Origin: Agriotes lineatus
Taxonomy: Eukaryota; Arthropoda; Insecta; Coleoptera; Elateridae
DNA length: 64,000 bases
Reading direction: 5' to 3'
Assembly: GCA_940337035.1 (NCBI GenBank)
Contig: CALNHX010002793.1
Location: 62,001 to 126,000 of the forward strand
In this document: one piece after another, positions 21,690 through 31,327 of the stretch
Layout of the letters: each line of letters starts with the position of its first letter
Position numbering within the stretch: position 1 is the stretch's first letter
The notes under the pieces: model-generated
The model's input: the letters and a program-made list of their open reading frames with translations, nothing else
What the model was told of the DNA's origin: nothing
Databases searched by the model: none
Translations under genes and position numbers: made by a program

Positions 21690-23190
21690 TGAAATAGTAT
21701 TATGTTGCATTAAATGTTAGGCAATTTATCGTACAATTTTGAAATATAATGGTAGGTTTAGCATTTTCATTAATATTAGCTAGCTCATTAGCTACAGGCA
21801 ATAAGTACGTTTGATGCGTTACTTGTTGACGTCGTCGTCGTTGTTTTTTGTACTATAGTAGTCTTTGTAGTAGTTGCAAGTGGTGTTGGTCATCCGTTTG
21901 TAAGTAGGGCCTTATTGAAGAGGCACTAAATGTCCTGTTAATTGGATTAATTGCTGTTCACCTACACCTTTTTTGCCAATTGAGAAACTGCCGACTATCT
22001 AAAAATTAAAGTATTTCGTCAGTAATTAGATATTAGTAAACAATACGACATGCATTACCTTTTTGAGTGGTTCGTAATCTTTCTATTTGTAACATCGAGT
22101 CCAATTTTTTCTGCAGCCATTTTTGTCCATTTTGATATTTAATTTTTTCCCACAAGAGTATTTTTATACCAATATGAATTTTTGTAGTCTGAGTTGGGAG
22201 TTGAGAACATTCTATCGGTAGTTATATTGGATGTTCTTTTTTTCATTAACTTTTAAAACAATCTAACTGTATATTTTTCTGGGTGGTTTACGTTTGCGGT
22301 TAGCCATTTATTTTGAGAGCACTTTTTGTCCCCTTCTTGGCAAGATTTCATAAATAAGGGGTTTTAAATAATTCGATTGGAACAACTATCATCATCTTTT
22401 CTCTTCTCTTGAAAAAACCACGTTATACAATTCGTCGCTTCCCCTCCAAGCCAGGCAAGCTCGTACGAAACAACACGGTAATATTTTTGTTGGGAGACCG
22501 TTCGAGGTGTTCTCGTCACAAGAATCTATTATTTGGTTAAGCTCGTCCATTCGTAGAGCATCGGAATTTCTCTTTCTTTTTTCAACACGCAACTGTAAAT
22601 TCTTCCTTAAAGCACTTTTAACATGACGGGATTTTTTAAATTCGATATCTTCAAAGGGGTTGAATTTCACACCGTGTTCTTCAAAGTATTTTCTTTGAAG
22701 CATTTTCACAACAGTGTTCCAAATGGTTTTTACACTACCGGGTGGGCCACGAAACTTGTAACCCCTGAAGATTTTCTACTGCAACCTATATAAAAACAGA
22801 GTAGATCATTATATTTTTATACATTAAAAACAGATCATGGTTGGTAAATATCAAACTAAACAATATTTGCTGTATGTATTTATATTGCTTTTTGTAATAT
22901 ATCGCAAAATGCAAAAAGCCGGGGCTACAAGTTTTGTAACCCACCCTGTATATTCTTTATATTAAAGCCAAAATCACATAGAATATTGGCTAATTCAGTC
23001 ACTGGCATCGTAGGCAACAGTACATACTTTTTCTCCACGCAAAAACTCTCCACAAACACTCTTGGTTCTTCTTCGTGTATTCCGACTTTTGTTTTTCGAT
23101 TTCTTCGTTGATTTGTTGCACACTCATATTCCCAAAACGACTCATTGTTGTATACGAAGGAGCGTTGACAGGATCGAGCTCTAATGACTG
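21690..23190 (-). pseudogene. Crypton recombinase pseudogene
   Basis: Parallel to the intact gene in copy 1: SVQQINEEIEKQKSEYTKKN, VTELANILCDFGFN, KYFEEHGVKFNPFEDIEFKK, RMDELNQIIDSCDENT and AWRGSDELYN are all recognisable. Several frameshifts break it (for example the extra base in GTTGGGAGACC near 22495 and a shortened stretch near 23040), the Arg-containing motif is altered to AWRGSDE, and a small element splits it at 22738-22948. The intron and C-terminal exon region are also present but degenerate. Confidence 0.8.
22738..22948. mobile_element. 211 bp inverted-repeat element, TA target, inside Crypton 2
   Basis: Left end CCGGGTGGGCCACGAAAC, right end TTTTGTAACCCACCCTG, about 28 bp terminal inverted repeats and TA on both sides (22736-22737, 22949-22950). 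Copy 1 of the Crypton has the empty site ACACTATATTC at the equivalent place, which proves the insertion. Confidence 0.85.
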
Positions 23191-23475
23191 ACGCGGACGC
23201 GTAAACAAACAAAACAAACACAAACCTTTCGCCGTCCAAAGCAGACACGATTTTTCAACCTTTTCTACTATGGATTTTATTCTTAAACATGCTACCACAA
23301 ATATTGATGTAACAATGGAATAAACGTGTGGTAGTACAAACTCTAAGTAAACTTCACTTAAAAGGCGTACCACAACCTTTCCACGCTGTAATTGACTAAA
23401 GTAAAATTTGTTTATATAAAATATATGCATTTTTACTTGGCAAGACGCGATCAATTCTCTTGGAAAATTGTCACT

Positions 23476-24082
23476 CAGTTTGGGATTAACGATTGACTCA
23501 ACATTACGTTTCAATAAGCATGTAAGCAATTGTTTACAAAGTGCCTACTACAATCTTCGACTAATTTTTCAGAATCGTCATATACTGAATAAAAAAATAA
23601 AAACTATATTGTGCAATAGCCTAGTTTTATCAAAAGTTGATTTTTGTGATGCGTTGTATGGCTTCTGTTTGGGTTACAAGGATGTGGCTAGAATTCAAAA
23701 ACTTCAAAATTCTTGTTTACGCTTGATTTTTGGAATACGCAAATATGCAAGAATTTCTCACAAATTAAAAATTTCTGGTTGGCTAAATATGGCAAATAGA
23801 CGTATATTACATAGCTGCTGTTTGTATCAAAAAATTTTAACTTCAAAAACACCGCCGTATTTGTATAACAAAATCAGGTTTCGTACAGACGTACACAACT
23901 TAAATTTACGCTTTAGGGGTAATATAACTGTCCCTACTCATCATACTCAACTAGGAAAGCGTAGCTTTTCATATTGTATAGCAAAATATTATAATCAATT
24001 ACCCTTAGAGTTTAGAACGTTGCCATTACCACGTTTCGGCGATCGGCTCAAGCGTTACTTGATAGCTAAGCAGAATTCTTAG
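23476..24082 (+). pseudogene. LINE ORF2 C-terminus, open but truncated
   Basis: An open 200-codon segment beginning LGLTIDSTLRFNKHVSNC and continuing NLRLIFQNRHILNKK, LSKVDFCDALYG, RIQKLQNSCLRLIFGIR, HKLKISGWLNM, YLYNKIRFRTDVHNLNLR and KRSFSYCIAKYYNQLP. This is the RT thumb and C-terminal domain of a CR1/Jockey-type LINE. No start of its own; 5' truncation is normal for LINE insertion. It is free of stops, so the insertion is relatively young. Confidence 0.85.
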
Positions 24083-24383
24083 ATATTACAGTCAATTATT
24101 TCCTTTATATCTCACTTTATATACACTCCGTTTGTCAGTCACATTTTCAGTTTAAGTTCGGGTGCGGTGGTTCAGTCTCGTCTATGTTTCTTTAACCATT
24201 ACTTGCATTTATATATATATTTTTTTTAAAATGCCAATTTCTTCGAATTGGGTTAAGTGGAAGAGCAGTTCACAGTAATTCTACTGTGAACTGAACTTCG
24301 CCCAAAATATTGTACATATATTTTAATTGTTTTCATGTACATATTATATTAATAAAGGCATTTATTATTATTATTATTATTAT
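23476..24383 (+). mobile_element. 5'-truncated CR1/Jockey-like LINE insertion, (TTA)n tail
   Basis: Sits in Crypton copy 2 at a point where copy 1 reads GTCACTTATAAAGCC without interruption. It contains the last 200 codons of ORF2, a 3' UTR with a hairpin GTTCACAGTA/TACTGTGAAC near 24270-24293, AATAAAGGCATT, and a (TTA)n tail ending at about 24383. Same general 3' architecture as the LINE ending at 43.2 kb. Confidence 0.85.
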
Positions 24384-24429
24384 AAAGCCATATGATTGGA
24401 TACAAGTGTAATGAGTGAAATAATCGCTA

Positions 24430-24861
24430 TATTTTTACAATATTTTTTAGAAAGTTAAAAATGAAGAAAGAACCTGTTTATCTGTATGAAAAACTTACTT
24501 CTAGAGAGGCTGTGCATAGTCGTAGCTTAAGAGATAACATTTTTTTAACAATGTCACATCATAGAACCTCATTGTTAAAAAAAGGTTTTACTTACAACTG
24601 TGTAAATTTATATAATAAATTGTCTACGCAATTTAAAGGGAGCAGTTTTAGTTTCCCAAGGTCAAAATATAAACAATATTTGTTAGAAACTCGGTAGTGT
24701 TATGAGTTTAGTATTTAACTAATTATTACATAATTATGTTCTTTGGGTTCAATTGTTATTATTATTTAGGTTTTAGCATTTCTGGTGCAATTGGTTAAGT
24801 GGAGGAATGGCCACAAGGTTAAACTTTGCCAATTGTGCCCTTCGCGATGTATATACGTGAT
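24430..24861 (+). pseudogene. LINE ORF2 C-terminal fragment and 3' UTR
   Basis: The + strand reads PVYLYEKLTSREAVHSRSLR, HHRTSLLKKGFTYNCVNLYN and SFPRSKYKQYLL before a TAG. It is the last 80 residues of a CR1/Jockey ORF2 (compare YLYHKITFRTDVHSLNLR and GGFSYNISKVYNNL in the 43 kb element). The 3' UTR shares CAATTGGTTAAGTGGA with the neighbouring LINE. It is split by a palindromic mariner and ends beyond it at 25715-25796 with AATAAAGGCGAT and a (TTTA)n tail. Confidence 0.7.
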
Positions 24862-25714
24862 TGGGCTGAAAAGTAATGCACACATGCTTGCAGAACGCGA
24901 ACGCAATGACCTACAGAGACGCGCATGGTTGTATTCGGAAGCTACATCCCTCCTCTATGCGTATGCCAAGTTTGAAGGAGTTTCGTTCACCAGTTCGTTT
25001 TTTAGTAACGGAAGTATGGAGACGTGTTCTCGTGCTATGTCAACGTGAGCCGAAAAGCGCGCGGTTAAAGAATTTTTAACTGCTAAAAACGTGAACGCTA
25101 CAGAGATTCTTTGCCGTTTAAAAGCCGTTTATGGTGACGATACTTTTGACAGGAGTACTGTGAATCGATGGGTAATAAAATTTCGTGGTTGCGAGTATGG
25201 AATCGGACGTCCGATCACTACCACAGACGATGAATATTGCAAAATGTGTCGACAATTTGATCCAAAATGACCGGCAGTTTTCGATGCGCTTTTGAGTGAT
25301 TTGCCGTTCATTTTGGTTCAAACTGTGATCGGACGTCCGCTGCGTTTTTCGTCATCAATTATGGCTTTTCCGGGCTCACAACCAACGAAATGTTATTAGT
25401 TATTACCCATCGATTTACAGTAGTCCTGTCAACAGTATCGTCACCATAAAGGGCCTTTAAACGGTGATGAATCTCAGTAGGAATCACGTTTTCAGCAGTT
25501 AAAATTCTTTAACTGCGCGCTTTTTAACTCGCGTTGACAAAGCACGAGAACACGTCTCCATACTACCGTTACTAAAAAATGAACTGGTGAACGAAACTCC
25601 TTCAAACTTGACATACGCATAGAGGAGGGATGTAGCTTCCGAATGCAATCATGCGCGTCTCTGTAGATTATTTCGTTCGCGTTCTACAAGCATGTGTGCA
25701 TTACTTTTCAGCCC
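24862..25714. mobile_element. Palindromic mariner-like element
   Basis: Two inverted arms of about 410 bp, each starting at a terminal repeat GGGCTGAAAAGTAATGCACA. The left arm (+ strand) codes for FLTAKNVNATEILCRLKAV, YGDDTFDRSTVNRWVIKF, the first helix-turn-helix of a mariner transposase. The right arm carries the same region on the - strand. The catalytic D,D34D domain is absent. The arms meet around 25265-25290. Both reading frames contain stops. Confidence 0.75.
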
Positions 25715-25796
25715 ACCGACATACTTACCTATTTATTATTTGAATGCATTTGTGAAGCTAAATAAAGGCGATATTTATTTATTTATTTATTTTTGT
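25715..25796 (+). repeat. LINE 3' end with (TTTA)n tail
   Basis: Contains AATAAAGGCGAT followed by a TTTA run at about 25770-25795. It continues the 3' UTR broken off at 24861, matching the layout AATAAAGGCATTTATT of the neighbouring LINE. Confidence 0.55.
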
Positions 25797-25832
25797 AAGT
25801 ATTTAAATGTTAATCTATTATTTTATCTGCAG

Positions 25833-26041
25833 GAAACCCAGTTCTACAATTTGGGAAAGGCAAACGTGGGGGAAACCGCCTCTTGATAGATGGAAGTGAG
25901 TTCTTCCAGAGGGGCAAGTTCAATCGCAGTACCAGATATTGGTACTGCATTGAAAAAACTTGTCCCTCCCACGCAATAACCAAAAACAAGAGGCTGGTTG
26001 AACCCCCGACCCCCCACAGACACCATACGGAAACAGATTAA
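25833..26041 (+). CDS. FLYWCH zinc-finger exon, terminal
   Basis: A 209 bp open segment after a good splice acceptor (TATTATTTTATCTGCAG, ending 25832), read in phase 2, ending with TAA at 26039-26041. It encodes about 68 residues: PVLQFGKGKRGGNRLLIDG, then FFQRGKFN, RYWYCIEKTCPSHAITKNKR and PPTPHRHH. The spacing F..L..G..F...N...YW.C....C..H......H.H matches a FLYWCH zinc finger, with two Cys and two His as ligands. Such stand-alone 3' exons are typical of the mod(mdg4) family of insect BTB chromatin proteins, where alternative C-terminal exons are joined to a common 5' part. No BTB part lies in this window. It is undamaged among dead transposons, so I favour a real exon, although a transposon-borne FLYWCH is possible. 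Confidence 0.55.
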
Positions 26042-26530
26042 GGTAATTGTGCAATTTCCTACTTTTATCGATTTTAAAAAGATAATACAGCATCTATTTT
26101 TGTTGTTATATGTTAAAATAAACAATAACGATAGTTTCAAATTCCTATATTTCGACACCTGGTGTCCTCTGCAGTAATTAAAACATTTTAAAAATAATTT
26201 TTTTACAAGTTAAAATTTGTAAGAATAAAAAACAAAGTATTACAAATTAAAAATAAGCAAGTGAAAAAACAAACTTTCTTAAATTTTATATTTACCTGTT
26301 AGTCAATATTTATAAATATTTTTAAGTATCAAGAACGAAAAATTGGCTTTTTAGGGACGATGCCTGCAATTGCTGGCCGAGGAGATAGCCGAGGCAAGTA
26401 ATCAGGCAAGGCCATAAAAAGCAGTTTTCGTCCGAGGTGCATATTAAATTTTTCTGTCGACCTCCCTATAAAATGTGATTATACGGACGCATTTACGTAC
26501 CAAAAATGTCACTTTTTTGTACTCCATCAA
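26042..26530. other. Gene-free stretch
   Basis: A/T-rich sequence after the FLYWCH exon. I see no coding region, repeat or structured RNA that I can support. Confidence 0.5.
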
Positions 26531-26533
26531 TTT

Positions 26534-26660
26534 TTCGTCCGCAAACACTTTACGGCCGCACTTTACAGCCGCAAACTGTTTTCGTCCGCAAACACTTTTC
26601 GGCCGCAAACACTTTTCGTCCGCAAACGCTTTTTGTCCGCAAACGTTTTTCGCCCTCAAC
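26534..26660. repeat. Minisatellite, CGTCCGCAAACACTTTT units
   Basis: About seven imperfect tandem units of 16-18 bp, with consensus CGTCCGCAAACACTTTT and variants starting CGGCCGCA or TGTCCGCA. GC content is visibly higher than the surroundings. The ORFs crossing it are artefacts of the repeat. Confidence 0.8.
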
Positions 26661-26914
26661 AACTCTTATAATTCGGACTTCAATTTAATTTTTTTTTCAA
26701 ATTATGACGGTTGACGGAAAATAACTATTATGAATGCATGGGTTATTCTTTCTGGCATTCCACTTTTTATCTCACTTTTAGTCGAGTTATTAGATGTTTT
26801 TGTATTATTTTCTGTAATAAAGCAAATTAATAATTGTATGCATAACCGTCAGACAATTCGTCAAAAGATTATTCAAATTTTTATTCAATTTTGCCAGTTT
26901 AAAGTGACATTATT

Positions 26915-27046
26915 TGTTAAAATAAATGAAGCCTACGCTGTGAGTTCTGAACAAACACTAACTTTATTATAACATCATGAGTACTAGTTTTACATACATA
27001 CATAGATGGCGTTGAAGCCGCACTTGGTTAATATAATATTTCAATA
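26915..27046 (-). repeat. Copia LTR, probable (3')
   Basis: On the - strand it follows a purine tract AGTGGGGGT and starts TATTGAAATATTA (expected TGTTGAAATA for a copia LTR) and ends TTTTAACA. About 130 bp. It lies directly 3' of a copia pol end, as expected for the 3' LTR. No second copy is seen in the window. Confidence 0.45.
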
Positions 27047-27076
27047 TACCCCCACTATATTGAAATATTCTTAAAC

Positions 27077-27302
27077 TCATAAATCAACTATACCTAAATC
27101 GTTTGTAAACTTATAATGTTTAACTAAACATAAACTCCTAGTGAATATATCTGCAGCCATGTTGGCTGTCTGTAAATACTGCAATTTAACTGACTTGTTT
27201 GCAATTGCCTCTCGAATGAAGTGATGTCTAACGTCAATGTGTTTTGACCTTTTATGAAAAACCGGATTCACAGACAGCTTCTGTGTATTTTGGTTATCAT
27301 TA
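27077..27302 (-). pseudogene. Copia pol C-terminal fragment (RNase H)
   Basis: The - strand reads NDNQNTQKLSVNPVFHKRSK, HIDVRHHFIREAI, VKLQYLQTANMAADIFTRSL and LGIVDL before a stop. This is the C-terminal RNase H end of copia polyproteins (consensus NPV.H.R.KHID...HF+RE). It is cut at 27303 by a TA-flanked inverted-repeat element, and the rest of pol is not found beyond that element. It is therefore a fragment. Confidence 0.85.
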
Positions 27303-27304
27303 TA

Positions 27305-28298
27305 CAGGGTGTTTGTAGATCGCTAGACAGCTCATAACTTCATTAATAATAGAGATACTGAAAAGAACTTTTTTTGTTTTAAATTGCAGTGCACAGTCTA
27401 CAAATTGACGTAAACCAATTTATGCCATGGCCTCCTATTTTTGCTCAGTAGTACATGACTTTGGTTTTTTAAATGGAACACCCTGTATATTTTTAGATAT
27501 TCGCAATCAGCGCTAAAGGTGCTTTATGATAGAATTCTTAAATTAAAATTTTAGAACTTAAACTGTTTACCCAAAGTAGGCCATGAATTATGCAAAATCG
27601 CAAACAATTGAACAAGAAATGCAAAACACACTCCACTTGGTTCTAAAAATTTCACATGACCGAATTATAGCATCAAACGTACTAACACAATTGAAAACTA
27701 GGTTTTTTTAATTGGAATAGTATGAGTTTCATTAACAATAACATTTATTTTTAAATTGTGTTACTTATTTTTGATTTTTTAAAAGCTACTTCTAAACGAA
27801 ATGACGAATATAGTACACCGTTGGAAAGCCCTTTTATTCTAGTTTTCAACTGTTTAATGAAACTCATATTGTTCCATTTAAAAAACAGTTTTCATTTGTT
27901 TTAGTACGTTTGGTGCTATAATTCGGTCATGAACATTTTTTAGGGCCAAGCGGAGTTTGTTTTGCATTTCTTGTTCGATTGTTAGTGATTTTGCGTAATT
28001 CATGGCCTACTTTGGCTAAAAAAAAATATTTTGAAAAATAATAAGATCTAAAGTTTAAATTTAAGAATGCTATCATAAAGAACTTTTAGTGCTGATTTCA
28101 AATATCTAAAAATATACAAGATGTTCCATTTAAAAACCCAAAGTTGTGTATCTCTACGTAAAAATAGGAGGCCATGGCTTAAATTGGTTTACGTCAGTTT
28201 TTAGGTTGTATACTGGCATTTAAAAGAAAATAAAGTTCTTTCCGATATCTCTATTATTAGCGAAGTTACGAGCTGTCTAGCGATCTACGAACACCCTG
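27305..28298. mobile_element. Inverted-repeat element, CAGGGTGTTTGTAG termini, TA target
   Basis: About 1.0 kb: left end CAGGGTGTTTGTAGATCGC, right end GCGATCTACGAACACCCTG, TA on both sides (27303-27304, 28299-28300). Long inverted arms share CTAGACAGCTCATAACTTC, GGAGGCCATGG, GGCCATGAATTA and TAGCACCAAACGTAC-like blocks. No coding capacity. Confidence 0.85.
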
Positions 28299-28300
28299 TA

Positions 28301-29010
28301 TATTGTTGTGGTATTGGTACAGGGGTTTAAAAATCAGGTTAATAAGATTAAAAGAATACAGTATTAAAAATTACAAATATGAATTTAGATGTGAAATGGC
28401 TATCAAAATTATTAAGATGTATTTAAGAAAGAAAGGAAATAGAATTTATAATTTAATTAAATAAAGCTAGTTGGGAAATAGTAGGATTTTAACTCAATTT
28501 AATATCTGAAACGAAAATATGAGTGTAATTAATTAATGAATTCGTCTTTCTCACCTAGTATGTGATGAAATGACCGGCTTCAATTCTTTAACAACGTTGA
28601 CGCTAGAAATCGCTGTTTAGATACACTTGAGTTCCATCTGCAACAACACACTTCTAAATTGAGGTTATTTATCGTGTAAGTTGACAGGTATAGTTACTAA
28701 CTATTATTCTTTACTTTATAGATGGTTTAAAGGGCGACATTTTTATTATTGGAGCAGTTCTACAGCGTTCTACCCAATGTATAGGAACTTCTTTTTTTGA
28801 TTTAAGGTAAATTGAAATCACTCAACATTAGAAGCAAAACGATTGATAGGTAGGTACGATTGCGAGATAAATAATTGGTGTGGCAGATTTTAAAATTTGG
28901 CTTTATAGCACAGCCATATCAATTCTCCAAATAGACCCCATGCATATGAAGAGAACAAATAAAAAAATAAATCCAACTTTTTGAAAGCTGCTTGAAACTG
29001 CTTTGGTAAA
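28301..29010. other. Gene-free stretch
   Basis: A/T-rich sequence with no recognisable coding or repeat structure. Confidence 0.5.
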
Positions 29011-29202
29011 AGTTCAGTCTACGGTCCGGTCGTATTTTTTTCTCTATAAAAAAATCATCAAGGCCTAACAACTAACCTAAACCGCTAACCTGAACCGCCT
29101 AGAGCGCAACAACACTGCTTTAAACATTACGAGACGATAGTGGCACCCACAACATTTTTACATTAATAAGAGAAAAAATACGACCGGACCGTATACTGAA
29201 CT
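29011..29202. repeat. 192 bp inverted-repeat element
   Basis: Left AGTTCAGTCTACGGTCCGGT and GTCGTATTTTTTTCTC, right GAGAAAAAATACGACCGGAC and CGTATACTGAACT, about 34 bp inverted repeats. The flanks do not give a clear target duplication. Confidence 0.75.
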
Positions 29203-29668
29203 TGACCCACTGCTTTAATGACTTAGTAAGTCAACAATAGATTGGTTAACTCCATGCCAACGAGAAACTACACTGGCTAGAGAGAGTAAACGAATATCAA
29301 TGTTAAGAAATTCTGCTAATCGTATTGTTCGATGAACTTGTGCACGATATTGGTTCTTGTACGTAATGCAAACGTAGTACAGTAACGGCTACAGTTCAAA
29401 GTGTGCTGTGTTGTGGTAGCTATTTATCAATTAGTTAAATATGATACATCAATTATTGTTTCATGCAGATAGACGGAAAATCAATAAAAAACAATGAAAA
29501 ATTGCGGGCTTTAAATAATTACGATAACAGTGATAAATGAAAACTGCTTGTTTATGTATTGTAGAAGTTATGAAGCACGAAGAAATTATATAATATGAAA
29601 TCTTTGGATTATATATTTTGATAATTAATTACAACTATAATAGCAATGTTCAAGTATGAATGTTTACA

Positions 29669-30060
29669 CTACAATTTATTAATGCCAGTTTTATCGACAT
29701 TCAAGTTGCAATGAGCTTCAAATCTATATTGCTCATAAAGTTCTTCTAGATTATCGAAGAATAAGTTTACTTCTTTTCTGTTAAAAGCCAAAACTCGGGC
29801 CAGACATGTAGCTTTTGGTTTGTGGAAGCTGAAATTGGGATTGCGGTACATAAATGCGTAAAGCCAATCTTTACCACACATTTTTTTTCTGGAAAAGTAT
29901 GTTTTAATCCGTTTACTGCTGCAAACTGGTAAGCGAGCTGTGGTATGAATTTAGCTGTGAGTCCATAGAACGCTCTTGACAAGCTAAGAATATGATTTGC
30001 AAGCTTCGCACTGAATATGTACTGATTTTCTAACCAACTTATAGTGTTCAAGTGTGAATT
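29669..30060 (-). pseudogene. pogo/Tigger-like transposase fragment
   Basis: On the - strand: SAKLANHILSLSRAFYGLTA, LAYQFAAVNGLKHTFPEKK, then after a frame change CGKDWLYAFMYRNPNFSFHK and FFDNLEELYEQYRFEAHCNL with NVDKTGI. The blocks match the pogo/jerky-type transposase (FYGL, LAYQ.A..N, GKDW...F..R.P.L, NVDETG). NVDK is the first catalytic Asp block with Glu replaced by Lys. The catalytic domain beyond it is missing. Only the DNA-binding half plus the first DDE motif remain. Confidence 0.7.
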
Positions 30061-30171
30061 TTTATTAAAAATATTCAATTATGTATATTCATGTTTTCTA
30101 ACTTTTAAAATAAATAAATGCACAAATTGTTCAGAATTACCACCATAACCCAGCGCACTGTGAATTATAGC

Positions 30172-30940
30172 TAAAGCTGATATTATATGCAAATGCATAT
30201 GTTGTATAATTGATATGCCGGCGAAACTTTTTGCATATGTATACTAATTATGTGAAAACAAATCGTTTAAGCCAAGTTTCATTTTGCATATTTTGCATAT
30301 TTATACGATTTTGAGCATACTTTCTGGATTTTGCATATTTGGTTATATTTAGCAATAATTTGTACTGTATGAACTTTTTTTGAGATTTTTTTGTAAAATT
30401 TACTATTTCATTAAATTATTAATAAAATGTTTATGTGCAACTGAGATATATACTTTTACTTCCTGCAGCTGAATGCAGTGCTCGTATCGAAATAAGCAGA
30501 GGAAAGAAGAAGTCTCTGTTAAAATCTTTGACTATATAAACATAGACTGCCAGCAACTCCACTTTTCCTGTAGAAACATGTATAAGGAATCAACCAACAT
30601 AGAATCCATTTCACGACTGTTGGGTGAATAATAGTCTGGCGGCGTTAGGGGAAATCTAATTTTTATGTTACTTACAACGTAAAGTTGCCGTTGGTAGTCC
30701 ATGTTTATATAGTCAAACATTAAAATGAATGACGTCGTTGAATACAAATTAGAAAAAGAAATATTTTTATACAAAATAATTAAAAATTTTACATTATTTA
30801 GAAAACTCCTTGTAATTTTCAAAAAAATTAGAGCATATTATGTGCATATATTATAACTTTGGGTGCATATACTCAACAAAATGTATGCATAAATATGCGC
30901 ATATTTTCGTACATTTGAGTGCATATAATTATCAGCTTTA
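30172..30940. mobile_element. hAT-type miniature element with 8 bp target duplication
   Basis: Starts TAAAGCTGATATTATATGCA and ends TGCATATAATTATCAGCTTTA, flanked on both sides by ATTATAGC (30164-30171, 30941-30948). An 8 bp duplication and a YARNG-type terminus fit hAT. The subterminal regions are rich in TGCATAT. An internal palindrome lies at 30526-30716 (TTGACTATATAAACATAGAC and its complement). No transposase. Confidence 0.8.
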
Positions 30941-31327
30941 ATTATAGCAGTTACTGTACTACTTTTACATTACCTGTAAGAACCAATATCCCACAACAAT
31001 AGGTAAATACGTAAGTTTGTTGATGAACAGGATAACAAGAATCTCTTGACATTGACGATTAGTGTACTCTCTCTAAGCAGTGGAGTTTTTTGTTGGTACA
31101 GACTTTAGTTTTATTGCAACAATAATTCCGTTTAACATATAATTTTTAAAATAACTTCAGTTTACTTTAAAGAACAGTATATAAATGTAATTTTCTTAAA
31201 TTTGCTAATACGTCAAGTTACTTCTAATAGTACCTACTTGTTCCAGGTGTTGCAATCCCAGATGTTTCCGTAATCGCATATTATTGAGCGAAAAAGTACT
31301 ACTTCCGAAGTCAACTTTAAACTAGCC

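Larger units (their letters stand above)
21434..24422 (-). mobile_element. Crypton, copy 2, decayed and interrupted
   Basis: A second copy directly abutting the first in the same orientation and closely similar in sequence along its length. It is interrupted by a 211 bp inverted-repeat element (22738-22948) and by a 5'-truncated LINE (23476-24383). It ends with the same ATGAGTGAAATA boundary as copy 1. Confidence 0.75.
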
